From: Caenorhabditis elegans
Taxonomy: Eukaryota; Nematoda; Chromadorea; Rhabditida; Rhabditidae
DNA: 64,000 bases
Reading direction: 5' to 3'
NCBI RefSeq assembly: GCF_000002985.6
Contig: NC_003279.8
Coordinates: 1,798,001-1,862,000 of the forward strand
Below, piece by piece: positions 33,001 through 47,220 of the stretch. The translations under genes and the position numbers were made by a program. Under the pieces are notes generated by a model. The model was not told the origin of the DNA. It did no database searches and was given only the letters and a program-made list of their open reading frames with translations. Each line of letters opens with the position of its first letter. Within the stretch, counting starts at the first letter, position 1.

Positions 33001-33631
33001 AGCGAGCTTCCATTATTTTAATTAATTAATTTTATTTATTCTTGTTATGTGACTGATTTTTTTCATTTTTCTGTTTTTTTATCGGAAAATGAATAAACAA
33101 GACAAATGCGAAATGTTTGTTTAAAGTAATTGAAAATTCGCGAATTTTAATTCGTAAAACTATAAAATATACTAATTTCAGGCTTGTAGTCGTCGGAACT
33201 CCTCAGAATATCACAGTTTTATGCATTTTCAGTTACTTTTTAGTGATCATTTTTCATTTGTCTTGTTTATTTCTTTCATTTTCCAATAAAAGACCAAAAA
33301 AATGAAGAAAATCAGTGAAATAATGAGATGAGATGAAATAAAATTATTTAATTAAAATAATGTAAGCGCGCTCCATCGAACAATTTCAATTGGCGGAAAT
33401 TCAAATTGAAATTTGGGCAAAAACTGAGATTTTTTCAATTTTCAAAAAATCATATAAAATTTAGAAAATTTTTTTGAATTTTTTAATATTGATATTCGGT
33501 CATTGTGACCCCATAGGCATGTTTTAAAGCAATTTCCCCACTGAGCGTAGTCCACATTTTAAACTGACAATTTCGAATTTTCCAGTACTTACTTTATAAA
33601 GCAGATAAAGTATATATCCTACACTTTTTGA
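30079..33631 (+). CDS. Probable four-span membrane protein; one exon junction unresolved
   Basis: Exons 30079-30133, 31212-31304, 31585-31680 and 31721-31828 are phase-consistent (METVITDDAGDPPTTAAK...). They include two hydrophobic spans, FFVIVGLVIVSASFIF and LQTFLVVYVVYILFNIVHGL. Further exons about 32451-32577 (ILTLHISATVYGLFFSV) and 32625-32682 (TSFVSIVAIQL) give two more. The join between 31828 and 32451 does not keep frame with ordinary GT-AG sites, because a TAG sits directly before the second block; a foldback fills that intron. From 32682 the gene can end in 33586-33631 (TYFIKQIKYISYTF). Alternatively a 24-nt exon 33586-33609 could join in frame to the chaf-2 tail copy at 33744. Small tetraspan protein of unknown family. 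It may be a pseudogene or need a cDNA to settle the exons. Confidence 0.5.
30365..30790. repeat. Foldback element in intron 1
   Basis: Arms TTGCAAAAGAAAAACGGGAA and TTCCCGTTTTTCTTTTGCAA with AACATTGAGCATTT / AAATGCTCAATGTTAAC. Confidence 0.8.
30820..31065. repeat. Tandem duplication of about 130 bp
   Basis: GTGCAATTTTCAATTCATAA through GAGCACTTTTTATTTGAAAT occurs twice, starting at about 30826 and 30954, with few differences. Confidence 0.85.
31850..32440. repeat. Foldback element of about 590 bp
   Basis: Arms such as ATCATGCGTTTTCAACTCGA / TCGAGTTGAAAACGCATGAT and GAAATTCGGTGTTT / AAACACCGAATTTC pair over most of the length. It fills the intron whose exon junction I could not resolve. A related unpaired copy is at about 60420-60620. 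Confidence 0.9.
32817..33557. repeat. Type D foldback, variant ends
   Basis: Ends AGGTGGACTACGCTCAGTGG and CCACTGAGCGTAGTCCACAT. Close to the chaf-2 intron element, but the middle is a different palindrome (AAACAAGACAAATG / CATTTGTCTTGTTT). Confidence 0.88.
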
Positions 33632-33741
33632 TCGTTTTACAAATGTGCTCTAGTTCACACGTACAGAAAAATCTGTTCCCTCAATGGTGTTTCACTTTTT
33701 GATATCTTCACCAAGAATGGTGTTGAAATTTGTGCTTCTAC

Positions 33742-34105
33742 AGCTTTGTGAAGATAAATTTGACACAATGGGGCGAAGTCATGACTGAAATTGTTCCAGT
33801 TTGTGGGTCACCGAATTTGATCGAGGAGAAGAAGCAAAAGAAGCGGAAGTCAACTGTTGCGGTGGTTATAGAGAAGGAGAAGGAAAAGGAGGAAGATGCT
33901 GCAAAGTCTCCGATGAGAAAACCGTCTGAAACACCGAAAGTGTCTACTCCGAAAGCTGCTACAACTCCTGTTGAAGAAATTAAACAATACGAAAACTTCC
34001 ACGCCCCGGTCAAAAAGCGAATTCAACTGGTCTCCCTCGATAACTTATTTTTGAATTATTGAACTCCCTGATGATTATTTTCTATTATATACACACATAT
34101 AAACT
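33742..34105 (+). pseudogene. Partial duplicate of the chaf-2 last exon
   Basis: From AGCTTTGTGAAGATAAATTT the sequence repeats chaf-2 27589 onward. The first 220 or so bases differ at only about one site. Next, the GTPLTKFFKKENNTESPTPP stretch of chaf-2 is replaced by TTPVEEIKQYENFHAP, and then KKRIQLVSLDN resumes the similarity. The original stop TAA has become TTA, so the frame runs to TGA at 34060-34062. Part of the 3' UTR is also similar. The copy follows TTCTACAG, a usable 3' splice site, in a phase that accepts a phase 2 donor. It lacks the WD40 domain. It may be a dead fragment or the last exon of a chimeric transcript. Confidence 0.85.
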
Positions 34106-34166
34106 TTTTCGATCTCTTAAAACAGTTTATTTAGATTCTAAAAACAGTAAAAAATTGACTTGATCC

Positions 34167-34421
34167 TTACAACGGGTAGGAGATCTTCGTCGAGTCGGCC
34201 GGCTTTGTCACGTATCCTAAGAACTTTTGCTCGCGAAGAATCCGTCTCATCAGCATTAATCGGCCGCCTCGGGTTTCCGTGCGCTTTTCGACAGTGTCAA
34301 CGTTGAGCTTCTCTTGCAATTTGTACGGGAAATAGCACGGCCGAAAACTGTTTCTGTGCCACGGGCAATTCCATCGAATCGATTGAAATGTGAGCGAATT
34401 GAAACGAAGCAGTTGCTGCAT
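34167..34421 (-). CDS. Small basic protein, possibly a mitochondrial ribosomal protein (bL34m-like)
   Basis: Single reverse-strand exon of 84 residues whose ATG directly follows CTTTCCAG, a likely trans-splice acceptor. The sequence (MQQLLRFNSLTFQSIRWNC) is rich in Arg, Ser and hydrophobic residues without acidic ones, as in mitochondrial targeting peptides. The later part GRLMLMRRILREQKFLG resembles the end of bL34m (VxLRRMLKGRKxL). That family call is tentative; the basic composition and presequence are visible. It faces away from the GTPase gene, with 475 bp between start codons. Confidence 0.65.
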   Translation of the reverse strand: MQQLLRFNSLTFQSIRWNCPWHRNSFRPCYFPYKLQEKLNVDTVEKRTETRGGRLMLMRRILREQKFLGYVTKPADSTKISYPL

Positions 34422-34896
34422 CTGGAAAGAATTAAGGGATTGAAATTGAAAAAAACTGCGAAGAATGATTCTAACAGCAAAAACTATCAGTATTTCAATT
34501 GATTTACGCTAAAAACACAATTTTCTGAGCATAAATTTATAAATTCATCAAATTTTTAAACATTTCAGCAATAAAAACCTCAAAAATACATTAGAAACCA
34601 GAAAAATCAATTTAAAATAGAAATAAAATGCTTGTGTCGATTTACGAGGAGAAACAATGTTTAAAGGCGCACGCAATTTCCGTTTGGGGTCTCGCCGCGA
34701 TATGCCCTTTCTCACTAGTTTTCTGCTGCCATCTCGTCGAGGCCTAAATTTTTTTTCGAATTTTTCGACGATTTTTCAGCAATTTTTGAGTTTTTTCAGC
34801 ATTTTTATATATTATTTGAAAGCCCATTTTCTTGTGAATTGAATGACTATATCGTCCATCGAAAATCTTTGTTTTCCATGAAAATTTGTGTTTTAG

Positions 34897-36746
34897 ATGA
34901 CAAAACGCCGTGCGAGCAATAAAAAGCCTTCGGGTTTGAACAAATCACTTGGTAATTCGCTTAGCAACGATCGTGAGAAAACTAGGAAAAGTCATCAACG
35001 TGCAAAGTACGATGGAAACGACATTGAGAATCCAGCTTTCATGGAACACGAAGTCAATCATTACATCGACTCGGTGACAGACGAAACTAGTTTGGAGGAG
35101 TTTTTGGCTAAAGCAGAACTTGCTGGAACTGAATTCACCGCCGAGAAGGAGCAGTTCAAGATTATTGAAAAGTGAGTTTCTGAGCTTAATTTGAATTTTA
35201 CATATCATTTATTTGTAGGAACTCCGCTATTGTCGTCCCAACAAGGCTGGACTACCGTGCCAATCTTGACCTTCAAAAGGAGAACGAGCACCGTCTTCGG
35301 ATTCCAAGACGTCCAGCAAAGGAGCTCTGGGAGAACATGGAGGATTTGACTAAGCTGGAAAACGAAGCATTCCTTCAATGGAGGTCCGACCTGAGCGAGC
35401 TGCAAGAGGCACGCGGAAGTTTGAAAGACGATTAATATTTTATTCTTCAGGTGGACGGACTGGTACTGACTCCTTTCGAGCGAAATCCTGACATGTGGAG
35501 AGAGCTCTGGAGAGTTGTCGAGAAGAGCGACATCATTGTTCAAATCGTGGACGCTCGAAATCCATTGCTGTTCCGCAGTAAAGATTTGGATGACTACGTC
35601 AAGGAAGTTGATCCCGCCAAGCAGATTCTTCTTCTCGTCAATAAGGCAGATCTTCTGAAACCGGAACAACAGGCCAGCTGGAGGGAATACTTCGAAAAGG
35701 AAAATATCAAAGTAATTTTCTGGTGAGTGACGCGATAAAATCAATATTTTCTAAATATATTTTTTCCAGGTCGGCTATCGATGAAGTCTTAGATCCAATC
35801 GATGAAGACGCAGTAGAAACATCAAATCCATCAACTTCCACACATATGTTCGTAACGAACAAGGATGAGCTGATTGCGAAGTTCAAGGAACTTGGTCACG
35901 TATCAGATGAGCCGTCAGCAAAGCCAGTCATGGTTGGAATGGTTGGCTATCCTAACGTTGGAAAAAGTTCTACGATCAACAAGCTGGCTGGTGGAAAGAA
36001 GGTTTCAGTATCAGCAACACCCGGAAAGACGAGACATTTCCAAACCATTCACATCGACAGCCAACTATGCCTTTGTGATTGTCCCGGACTTGTCATGCCT
36101 TCTTTCTCTTTTGGACGAAGCGAAATGTTTTTAAACGGTAACTCGTAGTTTTAAAATAATATTTTCCAAATTCGATTCGATTGCAGGTATTCTTCCCGTT
36201 GATCAAATGCGTGACCACTTCGGCCCAACGTCGCTTCTACTCTCCCGTGTTCCAGTTCATGTCATCGAGGCGACATACTCGATTATGCTGCCAGAGATGC
36301 AAAGTCCTTCTGCAATCAACTTGCTTAACTCGCTCGCGTTCATGAGAGGATTTATGGCGTCGTCGGGAATTCCGGATTGTTCCAGAGCCGCGAGGCTGAT
36401 GTTCAAGGATGTTGTCAGTGGAAAATTGATTTGGGCAGCCGCACCTCCCGGAGTTGAGCAAGAAGAGTTTGACCGAATCTCCTATCCAGACAAGAAGACT
36501 CGTGATATTGGTCGGGTGCAGATGGAAAAGCTTGCCAAGCTTCAGCTTCTCGAGGGTGATGAGTTGAAGGGATCACAATTTGACTCTCAACACTTTGTCG
36601 GATCAATCGGAGTTGCTCATGTCAGAGATTCAAAAGCATTGCCTCAAACGTTAGGAACCGTCATTCCAACTGCTCCTACCGAAAACAATGGAAAGAAGCA
36701 TTACAAGGGAAAGAAGGACAAATTGAGGAGGATTTATAATGAATAA
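34897..36746 (+). CDS. LSG1-type circularly permuted GTPase (60S subunit maturation)
   Basis: Exons 34897-35171, 35219-35408, 35451-35722, 35770-36137, 36187-36746 give 554 residues. LSG1 GTPases release the export adaptor NMD3 from cytoplasmic pre-60S subunits. The GTPase motifs appear in permuted order: VDARNPL and NKADLL (G4) first, then GYPNVGKSS (G1) and DCPGLV (G3). The start MTKRRASNKKPSGLNKSLG and WRELWRVVEKSDIIVQIVDA also fit LSG1. Intron 2 (35409-35450, 42 nt) reads GAG|GCACGC...TTCTTCAG, a GC-AG intron; no GT donor keeps the frame. The stop overlaps AATAAA at 36742. rpl-27 begins 142 bp downstream, suggesting one operon of ribosome genes. Confidence 0.93.
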
Positions 36747-36888
36747 AGTCACTCTTCTTGTTATTACTTTCAAATGTTTTTACTGTTCTACTGGTTTCCA
36801 CCCAGGCTATATCTCAATTCTTTTGCTCGTCTCTTATCCTTTTAATTTCTTCTATTTTCTTTTTCACTAATACTTTTTTCAGGTAAAT

Positions 36889-37394
36889 ATGGGCAAGATT
36901 ATGAAGCCTGGAAAGGTCGTCCTCGTCCTCAGAGGAAAGTATGCTGGTCGCAAGGCCGTCGTCGTCAAGCAACAAGACGAGGGAGTTTCGGACAGAACCT
37001 ACCCACACGCCATCATTGCTGGAATCGACAGATACCCATTGAAGGTACAATCATCTGTTGCTTGTTCGGGATTTAATTATTTTTCTTTCAGGTTACCAAG
37101 GACATGGGAAAGAAGAAGATCGAGAAGAGAAATAAGCTGAAGCCATTCCTCAAGGTCGTCTCCTACACTCACTTGCTCCCAACTCGTTACTCCGTCGATG
37201 TCGCCTTCGATAAGACCAACATCAACAAGGTTTGTTGGATTTCTAATATATTTCACCTATTATTTTTTAATTTTCAGGAGGCACTCAAGGCTCCGTCCAA
37301 GAAGAGAAAGGCCCTCGTCGAAGTCAAGTCCAAGTTCGAGGAGCGTTACAAGACCGGAAAGAACAAGTGGTTCTTCACCAAATTGCGATTCTAA
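36889..37394 (+). CDS. rpl-27: 60S ribosomal protein eL27
   Basis: Exons 36889-37044, 37092-37229, 37278-37394 give 136 residues, the usual eL27 length. It begins [20 protein letters not shown] (KOW motif) and includes [20 protein letters not shown]. It ends in the conserved [17 protein letters not shown] lies six bases before the ATG, as expected for a trans-spliced ribosomal protein gene. Spacing to the upstream GTPase gene (about 130 bp from its poly(A) signal) fits SL2-type operon arrangement, though leader type cannot be told from DNA. AATAAA at 37421. Confidence 0.97.
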
Positions 37395-37935
37395 ACCGCA
37401 TTTTTTCTTGTTTTGTTCTGAATAAAATGTTGTTACATATTCCAGTGAGATCGGTTTCATTAGAACGCAGAATTATATTCAATACGTGAATCGGGGCACA
37501 AAATCTTAGTGTTTGCAAGCCGGCGGCGAGAGACGAGACGAGTAGAGCCCGTGCGTCAAGGCGAAACGAGAGAGCGTGGCGAGAGTGGAGTGCGGCACGG
37601 CGACACGCGTATCTTGGTCTCGCAGCGACCAGTGCTACGGTCGAGGGGAGGCCGGCGCGTTGCGTGTTAGGTGCGTGCGTCAGCTAGCGGTCCTTTTCGG
37701 TCAAGCGATCAGCTTTATATACACACACACCCGCCACCACCACATTTCCACCAACAGAGAGGCATCCCTGTGCGTTGTTGTGTTGTTGTTTTTTTGTGAT
37801 GTTTATAACTTGACGCCCTCAATCGTCCCACCGAAATACAAAAATTGCATCGAACTTCTATCCTCGCTCTAGCGTGTTCTTCTTGTTCTATTCGCTGGCT
37901 TCATCTGCGGCCTTGGTGGCACCTTTTCGGCCGCC
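37395..37935. promoter_or_regulatory. Region upstream of egl-30
   Basis: GC- and AG-rich stretch (GAGACGAGACGAGTAGAGCC; AGCGTGGCGAGAGTGGAG) followed by a CA-rich leader. It holds promoter or 5' UTR for egl-30. The start context is GCCGCCATGG. No separate gene seen. Confidence 0.45.
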
Positions 37936-42888
<4,953 letters not shown>

Positions 42889-44200
42889 GAAGAAAGTCGC
42901 ATGTCGGATTGGATGATGATGATGATGATCCATCTCTCTCTCTCTCTCTCTCTCACTGGGTCGAGTGAGACACCACCACCTAAACCTAGGAAACATTTTC
43001 TTGTACTCCTTCTAATTTTTGTTTTTTTTTTGCAAAAAACTTTCTCTCTCTGTCTGTCTCTCTCTCCATCTCTTCCTTATTTTCTTATTTTCTCATTTTC
43101 CTCCCTAAAACAAATGCTCCTCCCGAATATTCTTTCCATATAAGCACTTTTTTCTTCTTTTTTTGGATGTGCTTTCTGATATAGCTAATGCAAAAAGAAA
43201 CAAAACTTCTCTCTCTCTCTCTCTCTCTCTCTTTCTGTCCTGTCTATACTCATTTATCATCACAAAAAGTCGGTTTTCACATCCTTCCCTACCCATCAAC
43301 CTAGTTTCCGGCATGCAAAAACACCACCTAGTCTCTCTGTCATTCACAAAAAAAATTTTTTTTTTTGTCTTTTTTTTTCTCACAAAAATCCCCACAACAA
43401 ACCGCCGCTTCTTTCGTTTTTTTTTGTCTTGATTCAAATTTTTATTTTTTTTACCTTTCTAACAATTCTAACCACAAAAAAAACACATTTTTCGTGTTGG
43501 ACATAGTTTTTTTTTCCTCCTCAACTTCAATTTCTCCCACCCACATCCACATAATTCAAATATTATAACGTTTTTTTTGAGTTTTCACCATATTTTTTTC
43601 GAAAATTATCGAATGCTTTCTCCACTCCCCTCCCCAAACTTCACCCTTACCCTAAAAATCCCGTTTTTCATATTTTTTTCCCATCAAGCTAACCTCGAAA
43701 TCCTCCCCCCCACCCTATTTTTTTCCATTTTTCATCGATTTTTTTTTGTCATTTTTCCTTCTTCTTCTTCTCAACCGAAAAAAAAACCATCCCCCATCCA
43801 CACACCATCCCCCCTTCTTCTTCCCCATTATTGTATCGACTTTTTGCGATAGTTTTTAATTTCATATTTATTTCTATTAACATTGATCTAATTTTATGTA
43901 AATGTTTTGTGGACAAAAAGAAATGGTTGAAACTTTATTAAAAAAACCTCGTTTTCCGTATTTTATTTATGTATGATTCGAATCATGATTCAGGAAAAAA
44001 AGCGCGCGCGAAAATCATTGATTTAAATCTGCGGGCTGGAAATTCCTCCGTAAATCGACACAAAGCGATATCGTGACGAGACCCGTCCACTCTGCGTCTC
44101 TCGCCGTCGCGTTGTCTCTCAGCCAATTTGACTTGGGTTTGAAATTATTTTTTCATAATTTTTCATTTTCTCCTGTTTTTAATCAGTTTTTTGTAGAATT
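42889..44200. other. egl-30 3' UTR and intergenic region, pyrimidine-rich
   Basis: Several (CT)n runs (42932-42953, 43209-43232) and long T/C tracts. ORFs in it are low-complexity. No clear AATAAA; ATTAAA at 43937 could be the egl-30 poly(A) signal. Confidence 0.55.
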
Positions 44201-44214
44201 TTTCATTTTTTCGG

Positions 44215-44470
44215 TGAAAAATCAATGAATAAACCATTTTTTAAGTAGAAAATCGCCCTTCCTCAATTTTTGCTCGAAAATTGTCATTTTTTTGCCTTTT
44301 CCAGACCATCTCACAAAAAATGGGCATTTTTAATTTTTTTGGTAAAATGTTCAATAAATAAACGATTTTCTCAAGATTTTAGGTAGAAAATCGCTCGTTT
44401 TCCTCAATTTTTGCTTGAAAATTGTCATTTTTTGCTTTTTCCAGACCATCTCACAAAAAATGGACGTCTC
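44215..44470 (+). repeat. Tandem duplication covering the emr-1 splice acceptor and start codon
   Basis: A unit of about 140 bp, from GAAAAATCAATGAATAAACC-like sequence through TTTTTCCAGACCATCTCACA and AAAAAATGG, occurs twice. The copies of CCAGACCATCTCACAAAAAA start at about 44302 and 44441. The second copy leads into the true emr-1 start. The first leads to an ATG with a frame of about 13 codons. Confidence 0.85.
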
Positions 44471-45086
44471 CCAGCTGACAGATGCCGAACTACGCGATAG
44501 CCTTAAAAGCCACGGGGTTTCTGTTGGGCCAATTGTGGCGACGACCCGCAAGCTCTACGAGAAGAAGCTTATCAAGTTATCAGACGGAAGCATTAACAGT
44601 GAGGATTTGAATTTAAATTATTTATTAATTTCTAAATAACATTTTTAAAGTTTTCGAACCTCTAATTTCCAGATCAATCAAATCTCAACGACTCTCAATT
44701 CAACGAGGATTCATTGATCATCAGCTCGTCACCGAAGAAATCACCGCCACAACGAGTTTTCCAGAACGTGTCAGCTGCAACAGCGGCAGCTACTACCTCT
44801 CCCGAATCGGACAGCGACGATTGCGAGGAGTCGATGCGATACTTGACGGAAGAGGAAATGGCCGCCGATCGGGCATCGGCTCGTCAAGCTCAGAGCAACA
44901 AAGGAGGATTCTTGGGAAGCACGGTGAGTTTTTCGCCCTTTTTCTGGCAATAAAAACTTATTTTCTATTTTCCAGATCACATTCACAATTCTCTTCGTCT
45001 TCATCGCCGTCTTCGCCTACTTCTTGATCGAGAACGCCGAGCAGTTGAAGCTCGTGGCCGAGACGAATCCGGAGGATACTATTTAA
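44460..45086 (+). CDS. emr-1: Emerin homolog, LEM-domain inner nuclear membrane protein
   Basis: Exons 44460-44598, 44673-44923, 44976-45086 give 166 residues. Emerin binds BAF and lamin at the inner nuclear membrane. Residues 1-45 are a LEM domain (MDVSQLTDAELRDSLKSHGV, then GPIVATTRKLYEKKL). A Ser-rich, acidic linker (SPESDSDDCEESMRYL) follows. Exon 3 begins with the single membrane span ITFTILFVFIAVFAYFLI near residue 131. A short tail ends NPEDTI. CTTTTTCCAG lies just upstream of the ATG and is probably the trans-splice acceptor; it is part of a local duplication. Confidence 0.97.
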
Positions 45087-45351
45087 ATTATTTTTTAAAT
45101 TTCTATTTTTTTCTTTGACTGTTGAAATCGCTATTTTTACCCCTCTCCCTCCCCCATCACTCTTTTTCTTTAAATCCTTTCACCCCATTTTCATCACTTC
45201 ATTTGGATAAACGCTATGAATCTCTCTCTCAGTTTTTACGAGCCCATCAACTCCAGAAGCTAACCAAAATGGTAGGGGGGAAAGGCGTGGTCCCCCCGGC
45301 TCCGTTGGGAAATATGACGAATCTGTAGTTTACTGATGGGGGGGGGGGTGG

Positions 45352-45357
45352 TATAAA
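45352..45357 (+). promoter_or_regulatory. TATA box of nlp-12
   Basis: TATAAA about 50 bases before the nlp-12 ATG, preceded by a run of ten G. Spacing fits a directly initiated transcript with a short leader. Confidence 0.65.
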
Positions 45358-45406
45358 AGCCCGACACCTCGACTCGGCGAAACTTATTTCAATTGCCTCC
45401 GACAAA

Positions 45407-45785
45407 ATGCTCCGCCACCACAGCTGCGCCCTGCTCATGCTCATCCTCGTATTCGTGGAGGGTTCGTCGTTTTAATACTATTTTTAGGCCAATTTTTAGG
45501 CCAATTTTTTTTCTAAAAATTACTTCCGTTTTTTTTACAGTTTTTGCAACACAGTCGCCGACGTTTGACCGTCAGGATCGCGATTACCGGCCACTTCAGG
45601 TAGGGAACAAGACATTTTAAAAAAAGTTAAAAATATTATACACACATAAATTGCAGTTCGGCAAGCGAGATGGGTACCGTCCATTGCAGTTCGGAAAACG
45701 CGACTATCGGCCTCTCCAGTTCGGAAAGCGAAGCAGCGGCAGCTCTGGACCAGTTGTGCTCGAGCCAATCTGGGAATGGCAATAA
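45407..45785 (+). CDS. nlp-12: Cholecystokinin/sulfakinin-like neuropeptide precursor
   Basis: Exons 45407-45461, 45541-45599, 45657-45785 give 80 residues. A signal peptide (LLMLILVFVEVFA) is followed by three peptides, DYRPLQF, DGYRPLQF and DYRPLQF, each with Gly-Lys-Arg for cleavage and amidation. NLP-12 peptides signal through CCK-like receptors in motor circuits, which is known for this gene. The first repeat is split by intron 2 between its Gln and Phe. After the third GKR, a Ser-rich tail ends LEPIWEWQ. AATAAA at 45948. The GKR glycines are substrates for the PHM made by pghm-1 in the same window. Confidence 0.97.
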
Positions 45786-45963
45786 CCGACCCCGTCTAAC
45801 TATTTTTCCCTGCTCCGCCATCCAAACCACCAATCGAACGATTTATTTTTTTCTAATAACCAACACAGAGACAGTCGCCAATGAATCATTTTATTGTTGA
45901 AGAATTTCTTTTCTTTTTTGCAATTAAAATCAAAACAAAAAACTTTGAATAAAGCTTTTTCTC

Positions 45964-46096
45964 ATTTCGGTTTGATCTACGTAGATCTACAAAAATGCGG
46001 GAGTTGAGACGCAGAGTTCTTTGCAGAGTGTTTTGGCAAAAAATTCCCGCATTTTTTGTAGATCAAACCGTAATGGGACAGCCTGACAACACGTGT
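45964..46096. repeat. Type B palindromic element behind nlp-12
   Basis: CATTTCGGTTTGATCTACGT to TGACAACACGTG. It starts about 10 bases after the nlp-12 AATAAA signal, so it may lie at the cleavage site. Confidence 0.85.
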
Positions 46097-47060
46097 TTCT
46101 GTGGGTCTCGCCACGCCGGCAATTAATAACTATTTTGCTTCGTGGTGAGACCTATTGTGGAATATTCTGGGTCTCGTCGCGATGGAAGCTACTAACACAA
46201 ACTTGTAATTTCGCTTTGAAAATTCTGGAAAAAACTCTGAGCCGTGACGGGACCCAGTCTAGATTATCTTTTTGCAAACCAGTGTGCGCCTTTAAGGAGT
46301 ACTGTAGTTCAGGGGTGGGCGGTAAACGATTTTTTTCCGGCAAATCGGCAAATTGCCGGAATTTTAAGTTTCCGGCAAACCCGCAAGTAGCCGGAAAAAC
46401 AACAATTTTCCGAAAATTTTCGGCAAATTGTGATTTTGTTTTTATTATTTTTTGGAAATTTTGGAATTTTAATTTCAAATGGCAAAATTAAACGCATCCT
46501 ATGAATTTTCCTACATCTATTTTGAAAATTAAGCAAATTTTATGAAAATATCCTTTAAAAAACGGGAAAAAATTCAAAATGACACAGTTTTAAGTGTTTC
46601 CGTCTTGTAAAAATTCCTCTAAACATTTCCGGCAAATCTGATATCCGGCAAACGGCAATTTGCCAAAAATGAAAATTTCCGGCAAATCGGCAAATTGCCG
46701 ATTTGTCGAATTTGTCGACAAAAATTTAGGAAAACGTCAAGAAAGAGGCATATTACCGAGATGAGAAATTCTGCTTCAAAAAATGCTGAAGCCGGTCTCG
46801 AAGCGACACATTTTCATTAAATGCGAAAATATATGTGCGCCTTTAAAGATTACTGTAATTCGAAAATTTTCGTTGCTCACTTGTTTAAAAAAAACATGGG
46901 TTTTGATATTTTAAATTTGGTTTGTCCAAAAATTTTGGTATTTATTTGAATAGATTTTTCTCGAAAATAAGAAAATGTGTGAACTACAGTAATCCTCAAA
47001 GGCGCAGACCGTACTGAACATCATCGAATCCCTTATCTATCAGATTCCCAGTACACCATG
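46097..47060. repeat. Repeat-filled intergenic region
   Basis: Contains an element starting CAGGGGTGGGCGGTAAACGA (46311) with CCGGCAAATCGGCAAATTGC units to about 46740. A second element at 46833-47010 has GTGCGCCTTTAAAGATTACT and CAGTAATCCTCAAAGGCGCA ends. GGTCTCGCCACG and its inverse lie near 46105-46155. No gene seen. Confidence 0.7.
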
Positions 47061-47220
47061 CACGCAACACGTGGCGGCGGGCAACACAGAGTATGGTCAA
47101 CATGTTAGAGACGCAGACAGTCATATAAATATTATTTTGTTTGTTATAGGTGGTGGTGCCCCTATTGTCTTTTCTACAACTTCCAATTTCCTATTATATA
47201 GTTTCAGAAATTCGTTAAAA

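Noticed and set aside
42901-43852. Ser/Leu- and Phe-rich ORFs behind egl-30
   Set aside because: Pyrimidine-tract translations in the 3' UTR and intergenic DNA; no family similarity.
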